Numbered from the stretch's first letter, positions 1 through 5,940 are shown. The stretch is DNA of 6,553 nt from WVWW01 sp041568335 (GCA_041568335.1 JBFFZZ010000175.1:1-6553), one strand, 5' to 3'. The notes: generated by a model from the letters alone, not told the origin. Numbers and translations are program-made.

Positions 1-463
1 GCAGCTGGACGAGCTTTTCGGTCTTGCTGCCCGTACACGCCAGCTCGCTCGCGTGCCGCAGCGGCGTGTCGATGCCCAGCTCGTCGCAGAAGGCGCGGAT
101 CAGACGGACGTTGAGCTCGCTGATCGTCACGTCGTGCTGCTCGAAGGCCCGTTCCAGGAGGGTCTCGCAACGCGAGTACCCGGCACAGGAACCGTAGCTG
201 GCTCGCACCAGGTTGAGATGCCGGCTCTGCCAATCCCGGGAGTAGTCGATCCGGGTGTCCTCGATCCGCTGCGAGCTCGACGTGTGGTGGACGGGCACCG
301 TGATCCACTCGAGTCCCTGCGCCGTGCGCAGCCGGTTGCGGTTGCGCCAGTCCCCCTTGGTGTACTGCACATCGTCGTGAAACAGAAACAGGTCGACCCG
401 GTTGATCAAGTCGAAGTAGCCGCGCCACGGGAGGTAGTTGGATTGGATGATGCCGACTCGCAC
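1..463 (-). CDS. WbqC-family protein, N-terminal part (runs off left edge)
   Basis: Read on the minus strand from GTG at 463-461, this frame stays open to base 1, giving 154 codons with no in-frame ATG. The N-terminus reads VRVGIIQSNYLPWRGYFDLI, followed at residues 29-44 by HDDVQYTKGDWRNRNR, then GLEWITVPV and, near the window edge, SKTEKLV. This is the characteristic opening of the WbqC-like family, and the match begins at the first residues, which supports the GTG start. WbqC-like proteins are usually found in gene clusters for surface polysaccharides or other glycoconjugates; their exact reaction is poorly defined. They are soluble, and no signal peptide or membrane segment is visible here. 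The C-terminal part lies outside the window. The gene is transcribed away from the methyltransferase gene at 506 across a 42-base gap. There is no Shine-Dalgarno sequence before the GTG, but a TATCAT hexamer lies 7 bases upstream. Family assignment is firm; the biochemical role is not. Confidence 0.92.
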   Translation of the reverse strand, partial: MRVGIIQSNYLPWRGYFDLINRVDLFLFHDDVQYTKGDWRNRNRLRTAQGLEWITVPVHHTSSSQRIEDTRIDYSRDWQSRHLNLVRASYGSCAGYSRCETLLERAFEQHDVTISELNVRLIRAFCDELGIDTPLRHASELACTGSKTEKLVQL

Positions 464-470
464 GGGCCGT

Positions 471-476
471 ATGATA
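471..476 (-). promoter_or_regulatory. -10-like element for the leftward WbqC-family gene
   Basis: On the minus strand the hexamer TATCAT (one mismatch to TATAAT) is followed by ACGGCCC and then the GTG start at 463. A transcript starting 7-8 bases after this element would begin at the start codon, giving a leaderless mRNA, which agrees with the lack of a Shine-Dalgarno sequence. It sits in the near-palindrome GTATGATAC (469-477). No good -35 is seen; the expected position is taken by the -10 of the opposite promoter. Confidence 0.4.
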
Positions 477-493
477 CAGGCGATCGCGGCCGC

Positions 494-499
494 TATAAT
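494..499 (+). promoter_or_regulatory. Consensus -10 (TATAAT) for the rightward six-gene operon
   Basis: A perfect TATAAT, standing out in a GC-rich setting, ends 6 bases before the ATG at 506. A start point 7 bases downstream would fall on the A of the ATG, so the first gene would be leaderless; no Shine-Dalgarno sequence precedes it. A -35 at 17-base spacing would be ATGATA (471-476), a poor match to TTGACA and the complement of the opposite promoter's -10. Confidence 0.5.
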
Positions 500-505
500 G
501 CCTCG

Positions 506-1180
506 ATGTCCATCGACGACGAGCAGCGCGAGTTCTTCCTCGATCTCTACCGCAAGCATGGTGACGATCCACGCTCGCTGAGCCACCGCGACGGGGTGAC
601 CCAGCGGGAACGCTACCGACGCGCCGCACGCGGCTTCGACGAGGAACGGCCGTTCAGCGTGCACGAGGTCGGTTGCGGGCTGGGGCACTTCGGCGAGTAC
701 CTGAACGCGCGCCATCCCCGGGCCACCTACTCCGGCAGCGAGATCTGCGAGGAGTTCGTCGAGGCCTGCCGGCAGCGTTTCCCCGACGGGAGCTTCGAGC
801 TGCGTGACCTCTCCGGCGGCCCCGGCGAGGATCGTTACGACTACCTCGTGCTGATCGGTGTCTTCAACATCCGCGCCGGCCGCGACGAATCCGACTGGCA
901 GCGGTTCGTCCGGGACATGCTGAAGAACATGTACACGATGTGCCGGGCGGGGATCGTCGCCGATTTCCTGACGCCCTACCACGACCCCGAGTACACCAAG
1001 GCCGAGCTGCACTACCAGGAGGTGGGCGCCTTGCTGGACTTCGTCCACGCCGAGCTGTCGCGGCACTACGAGATCGACGCGGGGGGACCGCTCTACGAGT
1101 ACAGCCTGCGTGTCTGGCGCCCGGAGTACCTGCGCGACCGTTTCGGTGCCGCCGAGTTCGACCGTTACTTCAAGGTTTGA
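506..1180 (+). CDS. Class I SAM-dependent methyltransferase (first gene of operon)
   Basis: This encodes 224 residues. The SAM-binding motif I is visible at about residues 52-62 (VHEVGCGLGHF), with the acidic residue after strand 2 at E79 in YSGSEICEEF and a motif-IV-like strand YDYLVLIGVFN at about 111-121. This order marks a Rossmann-fold class I methyltransferase that would act in the cytoplasm. The acceptor cannot be deduced. The frame is open far upstream, back to an ATG at 53, but that stretch is antisense to the WbqC-family gene, and MSIDDEQREFF at 506 is a natural N-terminus placed just behind a TATAAT. There is no Shine-Dalgarno sequence, so a leaderless start is likely. The DegT-type aminotransferase gene follows after 7 bases. 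Neighbouring sugar-type genes make a small-molecule or sugar acceptor more likely than DNA or RNA, but this is inference. Confidence 0.85.
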   Translation: MSIDDEQREFFLDLYRKHGDDPRSLSHRDGVTQRERYRRAARGFDEERPFSVHEVGCGLGHFGEYLNARHPRATYSGSEICEEFVEACRQRFPDGSFELRDLSGGPGEDRYDYLVLIGVFNIRAGRDESDWQRFVRDMLKNMYTMCRAGIVADFLTPYHDPEYTKAELHYQEVGALLDFVHAELSRHYEIDAGGPLYEYSLRVWRPEYLRDRFGAAEFDRYFKV

Positions 1181-1187
1181 CCCCGCG

Positions 1188-2261
1188 ATGAAGATCGACA
1201 CGTCGAAGCTCCACGACCACGTCCGTGACGAGCTGGGCCACGCCGAGCTCGTTTTCTGCGGCCGCGCGACGACCGGTCTGTACCTCTGGCTGCGCGGGCA
1301 CGGGATCCGCGACCGTACGATCGCCCTGCCGGTGAACGTCTGCTACTCGATCGTCCACGCGATCACGCTCAGCGAGAACCGGCCGCTGTTCCTCGACGTC
1401 GACCCGCGGGACGGGAACCTCCGCTTGGCCCACGTGGAGGCGAGGGAAGCAACGGATCTCGCTGCGCTGATGGTGCCCCACATGTTCGGCAATCCCTGCG
1501 CCGAGATCGACGCCATCGGCGCGTGGTGCCGCGAACGCGGCGTGCAGCTGATGGAAGACTGCGCGCTGGCGCTCGGCTGCCGTGTGGGGGAGCGTCCCGC
1601 GGGCAGCTTCGGCGACGCGGCGATCTTCAGCTTCGGCCCGGGGAAGACGCTCGACGCCGGGGGAGGGGGGCTGCTGGCCTGTCGCGAGGCCGGTACCGGG
1701 CTACGGCGGCTGGCGGACGAGCTTCCTTCCGGCTCCGCGAATCTCGAGCGCAAGACGAAGCTTTACGCGACGCTATACCGCGAGCTGTACCACAGCGATT
1801 TCTACGATGAGCTCGCCCCGGCGTTCGGCCGGCTCCATTCCGCTTTCGCCGACATCTATCTGTTTCGTTCGACCGCGACGGTCGAGTCCCGCATCGTCGA
1901 GCGGTTCGAACGCTTCGACGCGATCCGGCGGGCGCACCTGGCGGCAACGGCGTACTACGACGCGCGGCTGCCGTTCGGCGACCGGCTGATGCGCTACGAG
2001 TTCGCCGCGGGTGCCGTCCCGTGGCGCTACAACCTGCGCATCGCCGACGTCGCGACGCGGGACCGCGTCGTGGCGGCCCTGCTCGACGCCGGTCTCCCGG
2101 TCAGCCGCTGGTACCCGCCGGTGCACGGGCTGTTCGGGGTCGACGGCGACTTCCCCGGCGCGACCGCGTTCGCTTCGGAGATCGTCAACGTTCCCGTTGC
2201 CGGAGGGGACGAGGTCGCTCGCCGCGTCGTGACGGCCGTCGAAGGAGCGCTGCGTGGCTGA
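1188..2261 (+). CDS. DegT/DnrJ/EryC1/StrS-family PLP aminotransferase
   Basis: This encodes 357 residues, near the lower end of the usual length for this family. Visible landmarks are LPVNVCYSIVHAI with LFLDVDP (about 48-73), the PLP-ring aspartate D124 in LMEDCALALG, the phosphate-contacting serine S148 in AIFSFG, and the Schiff-base lysine K153 in GPGKTLDAGGGG. The C-terminal domain has WRYNLRI and SRWYPPVHGLFG, the family's usual late motif. Members typically use glutamate or glutamine to transaminate keto-sugar nucleotides; some act on cyclitols or other ketones. Because the lysine is present, an aminotransferase is favoured over the His-containing dehydratase subgroup. One oddity is Leu127, three residues after the PLP aspartate, where Gln, His or Glu is common. 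The ATG at 1188 is preferred over the earlier ATG at 1110, which lies inside the upstream gene. Its only Shine-Dalgarno-like sequence, AAGG at 1172, is distant. The 3' end overlaps the next gene by 8 bases. The sugar substrate is unknown. Confidence 0.85.
   Translation: MKIDTSKLHDHVRDELGHAELVFCGRATTGLYLWLRGHGIRDRTIALPVNVCYSIVHAITLSENRPLFLDVDPRDGNLRLAHVEAREATDLAALMVPHMFGNPCAEIDAIGAWCRERGVQLMEDCALALGCRVGERPAGSFGDAAIFSFGPGKTLDAGGGGLLACREAGTGLRRLADELPSGSANLERKTKLYATLYRELYHSDFYDELAPAFGRLHSAFADIYLFRSTATVESRIVERFERFDAIRRAHLAATAYYDARLPFGDRLMRYEFAAGAVPWRYNLRIADVATRDRVVAALLDAGLPVSRWYPPVHGLFGVDGDFPGATAFASEIVNVPVAGGDEVARRVVTAVEGALRG
2242..2247 (+). promoter_or_regulatory. Ribosome binding site deciding the GTG start at 2254
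   Basis: AAGGAG lies 6 bases before GTG 2254, inside the end of the aminotransferase gene. It supports the GTG as start and makes translation of the second methyltransferase dependent on, or coupled to, its upstream neighbour. Confidence 0.7.
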
Positions 2262-2955
2262 GCGGCCCGCGCCGGCGACCCGGCAGGAGATCGACAGCGC
2301 CCGGTTGATCCGCTGGTACGACGCGCAGGCACGCTTCTACAGCCTCCGGCGCGACCGCCACGACGGCGCACACGTCCTGCACGTCGCCGCCAGGCTCGCC
2401 GCGGACCGCCCGCTGACCATCCTGGACGCGGGCTGCGGCACCGGGTTGTTCTCGATCGGCCTGGCGAGCCGCTCGCCCGGCTGGAAGGTCCTCGGCATCG
2501 ATGCGTCGCGCGGCATGCTGGAGGTGGCCCGTCGCAAGGCGAGCGAGCGCAAGCTGGCCAACGTCACGTTCGCCGAGGGCGACGTCTACGAGCTGCCGTT
2601 CGAGGCCGGGCATTTCGACGTCGTCTGCGCGGCCGGCGTGCTGCCGAACCTCAACGACCACGCGCGCGCGCTGCGGGAGTGGCGACGGGTCCTGCGCACC
2701 GACGGTCTCCTGTTCGTGATCGAGATCGACCGCGAGGCGTTGACCGGACCGCAGCGGCTGCGGTTCCGGACGATGATCCTGGGCCAGCGCGTGATCGCGG
2801 CGCTGCTGCCGCGGTTTCGGTTCGCCCGCCGCTGGACGCTCGAGCGCAGCACGGTCGAACGGGACGCCACCGAGGCGCTGCTTCGCGAGTGCGGTCTGCG
2901 TGTCACCGCGGTCGATCGCACGGCCGGCCATCTCGTCTTCGAGGCGCGGACATGA
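2254..2955 (+). CDS. Class I SAM-dependent methyltransferase (UbiE/Methyltransf_11 type)
   Basis: This encodes 233 residues starting with GTG. Motif I is textbook: ILDAGCGTGLFSIGL at about 56-70. It is followed by the ribose-binding acidic residue D83 in VLGIDASRGML, the adenine-side aspartate D110 in FAEGDVYELPF, and the strand-4 motif HFDVVCAAGVLPNL at about 120-133, then EWRRVLRTDGLLFVIE. The fold is that of small-molecule C-, N- or O-methyltransferases. It is unlike the first methyltransferase of the operon in motif I and motif IV, so the two are probably not a recent duplication. Residues 163-200 are Arg-rich and lie where such enzymes carry a substrate-binding cap; no membrane segment is evident. 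The gene overlaps the aminotransferase by 8 bases and the acetyltransferase by 4 (ATGA), so translational coupling is expected. Two methyltransferases in one operon suggest two methylations of one product or of successive intermediates. Confidence 0.88.
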   Translation: MAERPAPATRQEIDSARLIRWYDAQARFYSLRRDRHDGAHVLHVAARLAADRPLTILDAGCGTGLFSIGLASRSPGWKVLGIDASRGMLEVARRKASERKLANVTFAEGDVYELPFEAGHFDVVCAAGVLPNLNDHARALREWRRVLRTDGLLFVIEIDREALTGPQRLRFRTMILGQRVIAALLPRFRFARRWTLERSTVERDATEALLRECGLRVTAVDRTAGHLVFEART

Positions 2956-3683
2956 GCTTCTTCGACGAGCACCGGACGATCCGTTGCGTGATCGACTGCG
3001 CGCTCGAGGGACGGCTGGGCGCGGTGACCTTCGACGATGCGAACGCTCCCCGGGTCGCGCGCATCGATCTCGGCTGCTACGCGATCTTCAGCGGCGACGC
3101 CGGCCATCCCCGGGCCCTGGATTGGATCCGCACGCTGACCCCACCGCTCGAGATCGTGCTGCCCGACGATCAGTCCTGGCGCGATCTCGTCCACGGCGAG
3201 CTCGGCGAGCGCTGCGTCGATCGCCCGATGCGCACCTACGAGGTGCACGGGCTGAACCGCGACCACTTGCAGCAGGTCGCGGCCGGAATCGCCGACGGGT
3301 TTCGCATCGCCGAGCTCGACGTGGAGCTGGCGCGCCGGTTCGACGACGATCTGAACCCGCACGGTCTCGCGGTGTTCCCGTCCGCCGAAACGCTCGTCGA
3401 GCAGGGTATCGGCTATGCGGTCCTGTCGCCCGACGATCGCATCGCGGCGCAGACCAGCTCCTACGCGGTCTCGTCGAGGTCCGTGGAGATCGCGATCGGG
3501 ACGCACCCCGACTTCCGCCGCCTCGGCCTGGGGCGCGCCGTCGCCGCGCGCATGCTCCTGGGCTGCCTGGAGCGCGGCCTGCGCCCCGAGTGGAGCGCTT
3601 CCAACCCCGTCTCCAAACGGCTGGCGCTGTCGCTCGGCTATCGCCCGGCGGGGCTCTGCGACATCGTCTTCTACGAGGGTTAG
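2952..3683 (+). CDS. GNAT-family acetyltransferase (PF12746-like)
   Basis: This encodes 243 residues. The C-terminal half has the GNAT core: GIGYAVLSP (about 152-160), then VEIAIGTHPDFRRLGLG (178-194) with the acetyl-CoA pyrophosphate-binding R-x-x-G-x-G (R189-G194), then PEWSASNPVSKRLALSLGY (212-230). The combination of EI-IGTHPDFR and W-ASN--S--LA--LGY resembles the PF12746 group of GNAT proteins, whose N-terminal half is a separate, poorly understood domain. It would transfer an acetyl or other acyl group from CoA to an amine in the cytoplasm; an amine made by the upstream aminotransferase is an attractive but unproven target. The ATG at 2952 gives a 4-base ATGA overlap with the previous gene, and GAGG lies 7 bases upstream. 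The open frame extends further back (ATG at 2679), but that is inside the methyltransferase gene. The stop codon directly abuts the next ATG. Confidence 0.83.
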   Translation: MSFFDEHRTIRCVIDCALEGRLGAVTFDDANAPRVARIDLGCYAIFSGDAGHPRALDWIRTLTPPLEIVLPDDQSWRDLVHGELGERCVDRPMRTYEVHGLNRDHLQQVAAGIADGFRIAELDVELARRFDDDLNPHGLAVFPSAETLVEQGIGYAVLSPDDRIAAQTSSYAVSSRSVEIAIGTHPDFRRLGLGRAVAARMLLGCLERGLRPEWSASNPVSKRLALSLGYRPAGLCDIVFYEG

Positions 3684-4709
3684 ATGCCCAAGCCGCGCAA
3701 GATGTGGTCCCGCTACGACGACGAGCGACTGCTCGACCTGCGGCTGTGCGATCTGGGTCTGAGGTTCGACCGTACCCCGCTGGCCGCGTACGCCGAGCGG
3801 CTCTACGAGGAGCTCGAGCAGCGCGGCATCCGCCACAAGCCGCACGTCTGGCTCTCCAGCGAGTGGTTCTCGCCCGACGGCATCCCCGGGATCGCCTTCC
3901 CGTTCTACCTCGCGCACCCCAGGCTCCGGAAGCTCGAGCGCAAGCAGATGCTCGAGGTCGAGGGCGGTACGGAAGGGGAGTGCATGCGCATCCTGCGCCA
4001 CGAGGCGGGCCACGCGATCGATACGGCGTATCGGCTGCACCGCCGCCGCCGCTGGCGCGAGATCTTCGGCAGCTTCCGCCAGCCCTACCCCAGCGCCTAC
4101 AAGCCCAAGCCCAACAGCCGCAACTACGTCGTGCACCTGGCGGCGTGGTACGCTCAGGCCCACCCCGCCGAGGACTTCGCGGAGACCTTCGCGGTCTGGC
4201 TCTCGCCGCGCTCGCGCTGGCGCAAGCGCTACCGCAACTGGTACGCCGCGCTGCGCAAGCTCGAGTACGTCGACGAGCTGATGCAGGAGATCGCCGGCAA
4301 ACCGGCGGCCGTCCGCTCACGCGCGCAGGTGTACCCGTTGAAGGAACTGAAGACCACCCTGCGCCGACACTACAAGAAAAAGCGCGATCACTACGGTGTC
4401 GAGTGGGACGAGTACTACGACCGCGATCTGGCGCGGCTCTTCTCCAACGACAAGCAGCACGCGGGGCGGCCCACCGCAGTGAGCTTCCTGCGCTCCATCC
4501 GCAAGGAGATCCGCGAGCGCATCGCCGAGTGGACCGGCGCGCACACCTACACCGTCGACCAGGTGATCCGCGATCTGATCGACCGCTGCCGCGAGAAGAA
4601 GCTGCGCGTGGCGATGCCGGTCAACCAGGCGCGCCAGGAGGCGGTGATGCTCATCACCGTGCACACGATGAACTGCATGCACTGGACCCACCGGGAGATC
4701 CCGCTGTGA
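3684..4709 (+). CDS. Putative zinc metallopeptidase (HExxH, gluzincin-like)
   Basis: This encodes 341 residues. Residues 106-110 are HEAGH, an HExxH zinc site with H106 and H110 as ligands and E107 as general base, preceded by CMRIL and followed by AIDTAYRL. A conserved-looking segment AHPAEDFAETFAVWL (159-173) offers a glutamate, most likely E167, as third ligand, as in gluzincin-type putative zinc-binding metallopeptidases. Between them lies a basic stretch with FRQPYPSAY and NSRNYVVHLAAWY. Residues from about 195 to 341 form a charged, probably helical region with no motif I recognise. There is no signal peptide or membrane segment, so the enzyme should be cytoplasmic. The ATG directly follows the acetyltransferase stop (TAGATG), with GAGG 5 bases upstream. 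It overlaps the ATP-grasp gene by 4 bases. The substrate is unknown; a peptide or amide handled by the neighbouring ligase is the simplest inference. The zinc site is clear; family placement is less so. Confidence 0.8.
   Translation: MPKPRKMWSRYDDERLLDLRLCDLGLRFDRTPLAAYAERLYEELEQRGIRHKPHVWLSSEWFSPDGIPGIAFPFYLAHPRLRKLERKQMLEVEGGTEGECMRILRHEAGHAIDTAYRLHRRRRWREIFGSFRQPYPSAYKPKPNSRNYVVHLAAWYAQAHPAEDFAETFAVWLSPRSRWRKRYRNWYAALRKLEYVDELMQEIAGKPAAVRSRAQVYPLKELKTTLRRHYKKKRDHYGVEWDEYYDRDLARLFSNDKQHAGRPTAVSFLRSIRKEIRERIAEWTGAHTYTVDQVIRDLIDRCREKKLRVAMPVNQARQEAVMLITVHTMNCMHWTHREIPL
4693..4697 (+). promoter_or_regulatory. Ribosome binding site deciding the GTG start at 4706
   Basis: GGGAG lies 8 bases before GTG 4706, within the last codons of the peptidase gene. 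With the GTGA stop/start overlap it favours this GTG over the first in-frame ATG at 4754, which would remove the opening beta strand of the ligase. Confidence 0.6.
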
Positions 4710-5755
4710 GCAAGCGCAAGGCCAGACGCCGGAGCCTGAGGATCCTCGTCCCGATGCACGAGGACCTGGTGCCGCCCGAGACGCTCGAGGGCGTCAGCGA
4801 GCAGGAGATGACCAAGTGGAAGACCGAGTACGACGTGCTGGTCACGCTGCGCGACGACCTCGGTCACGACGTGCTGCCGCTGGGGCTGGTCGACGATCTC
4901 AGCGTGCTGCGCAAGGCGATGAAGGAGTTCAACCCGCACATCGCGTTCAACCTGCTGGAGGAGTTCCACGGCGTCTCGGTCTACGACCACCACGTCGTCA
5001 GCTACCTCGAGCTGATGAAGCGGCGCTACACCGGCTGCAACCCGCGCGGGTTGCTGCTGGCGCACGACAAGGCGCTGGCCAAGCAGATCCTGACCTACCA
5101 CCGCGTGCCCGTGCCCGACTTCGCGGTCTTCCCCCTGGGTCAGAAGGTCCGCCGCCCGAAGCGGCTGGAGTTCCCGCTGTTCGTCAAGTCGCTCACGGAA
5201 GAAGGCTCCGTCGGTATCGCGCAGGCTTCACTCGTCCAGGACGACGATCAGCTCGCCGAACGCGTCCGCTTCGTCCACGAGAGTCTCGGCACCGACGCGC
5301 TCGCCGAGCGCTTCATCGACGGCCGTGAGCTCTACGTCGGGGTGATCGGGAACCAGCGCCTGCGGCCCTTCCCGGCCTGGGAGCTGACCTCGACGAAGGA
5401 CGACTCGGCGCCGCTGATCGCGACCGCCAAGGTCAAGTGGGACGTCGAGTACCAGAAGAAGGCGGGGATCAAGTACGCCCGCGCCAAGAACCTGCCCGAG
5501 GGGATCGAGCCGAAGCTGGAGCGGCTGTGCAAGCGCGCCTACCGCAACCTCAACCTGACCGGCTACGCACGGATGGACCTGCGGCTGACACCCGAGGGCA
5601 AGCTCTACCTGCTGGAGGCCAACCCCAACCCGCAGCTCTCCTACGGCGACGAGTTCGCCGAGTCGGCGGAGGTCGCGGGAATCGAGTATCCGGAGCTGCT
5701 CGAGCGGATCGTCAAGCTGGGCCTGGCCTACCGGGCGCAGTGGCAGGTCAGCTAG
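4706..5755 (+). CDS. D-Ala-D-Ala-ligase-like ATP-grasp amide/peptide ligase
   Basis: This encodes 349 residues from a GTG overlapping the previous stop (GTGA). Domain order follows Ddl-type enzymes. The N-terminal domain has LRILVPMHED and IAFNLLEEFHG (79-89), equivalent to the Ddl 'vFn.lHG' strand. HDKALAKQIL follows at 120-129, with K122. The ATP-grasp core has FVKSLTEEGSVGI (159-171) with K161 and a glycine-rich loop, ERFIDGRELYVGVIG (201-215), GYARMDLRL (286-294) with R289 and D291, and the metal-binding LLEANPNP (302-309) with E304 and N306. Ddl enzymes join two amino acids using ATP via an acyl phosphate. Here EANPNP replaces the usual Ddl E-N-T-x-P-G, so this is more likely a relative that joins other carboxylates and amines than the cell-wall housekeeping enzyme. 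It is cytoplasmic, with a very basic N-terminus (SKRKARRR). It is the last gene of the operon, coupled to the peptidase; its stop overlaps that of a convergent small gene. Confidence 0.87.
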   Translation: MSKRKARRRSLRILVPMHEDLVPPETLEGVSEQEMTKWKTEYDVLVTLRDDLGHDVLPLGLVDDLSVLRKAMKEFNPHIAFNLLEEFHGVSVYDHHVVSYLELMKRRYTGCNPRGLLLAHDKALAKQILTYHRVPVPDFAVFPLGQKVRRPKRLEFPLFVKSLTEEGSVGIAQASLVQDDDQLAERVRFVHESLGTDALAERFIDGRELYVGVIGNQRLRPFPAWELTSTKDDSAPLIATAKVKWDVEYQKKAGIKYARAKNLPEGIEPKLERLCKRAYRNLNLTGYARMDLRLTPEGKLYLLEANPNPQLSYGDEFAESAEVAGIEYPELLERIVKLGLAYRAQWQVS

Positions 5756-5940
5756 CAGCCCCGGCTCGCGAGTCGGGACCTCAGGAGATCACGAAGGCCC
5801 GATCCCCTCTCGGTACGTAGGTAGGCCTCGATGTCGAGGGTCCCCATTCGCTTCGCTCGTCGCAGCGCAGCGATATCCTCCGCCGTCGTCGGTAGATCCC
5901 GCGTCAGATCGAGCAGCTCAGATCGAGCGTTTGATTTCAT
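5752..5940 (-). CDS. Small hypothetical protein, partner of the nucleotidyltransferase remnant; C-terminus probably frameshifted
   Basis: From ATG at 5940 this frame gives 62 residues starting MKSNARSELLDLT. The core RDLPTTAEDIAALRRAK followed by LDIEAYL is, from memory, typical of small proteins encoded next to AbiEii/MNT-like nucleotidyltransferases in GC-rich bacteria. It overlaps the end of the nucleotidyltransferase remnant (stop 5920-5918) by 23 bases, the usual coupled arrangement. After EAYL the sequence becomes RTERGSGLRDLL, unlike the usual tail. The next frame from about 5818 reads VPRGDRAFVIS and stops at 5783-5781, which looks like the expected ending, so a small indel or deletion is likely. 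No Shine-Dalgarno sequence is clear; upstream ATG codons in this frame at 6000 and 6006 lie inside the remnant. Function is unknown; an antitoxin-like role is only a suggestion from context. It may no longer be functional. Confidence 0.55.
   Translation of the reverse strand: MKSNARSELLDLTRDLPTTAEDIAALRRAKRMGTLDIEAYLRTERGSGLRDLLRSRLASRGC
5760..5777. terminator. Possible terminator hairpin after the operon
   Basis: CCCGGCTCGCGAGTCGGG is an 18-base inverted repeat that can pair fully (one G-T wobble), starting 5 bases after the operon's stop. It is nearly symmetrical, so it would form on either strand between converging genes. No T-run follows on either strand, so it may only pause polymerase or protect the 3' end. 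It also lies inside the last codons of the small minus-strand frame. Confidence 0.35.
5904..5928. repeat. Short tandem duplication (11-base repeat, 14-base period)
   Basis: TCAGATCGAGC occurs at 5904-5914 and again at 5918-5928, separated by AGC. On the minus strand the first-read copy contains the stop codon of the nucleotidyltransferase remnant. The period is not a multiple of three, so gain or loss of one unit changes the frame joining ATG 5940 to the conserved core of the small protein. Confidence 0.75.

Noticed and set aside
53..505. N-terminal extension of the first methyltransferase back to ATG 53
   Set aside because: This stretch is antisense to a clear WbqC-family coding sequence, and its translation has no methyltransferase-like content; the natural start is 506.
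2586..4320. Long minus-strand open frames (525 and 410 residues) opposite the operon
   Set aside because: They are low-complexity antisense readings over three well-supported plus-strand genes.
2900..4705. Very long open plus-strand frame upstream of the ATP-grasp gene
   Set aside because: It is Arg/Ala/Pro-rich out-of-frame translation of the acetyltransferase and peptidase genes; the absence of stops reflects high GC.
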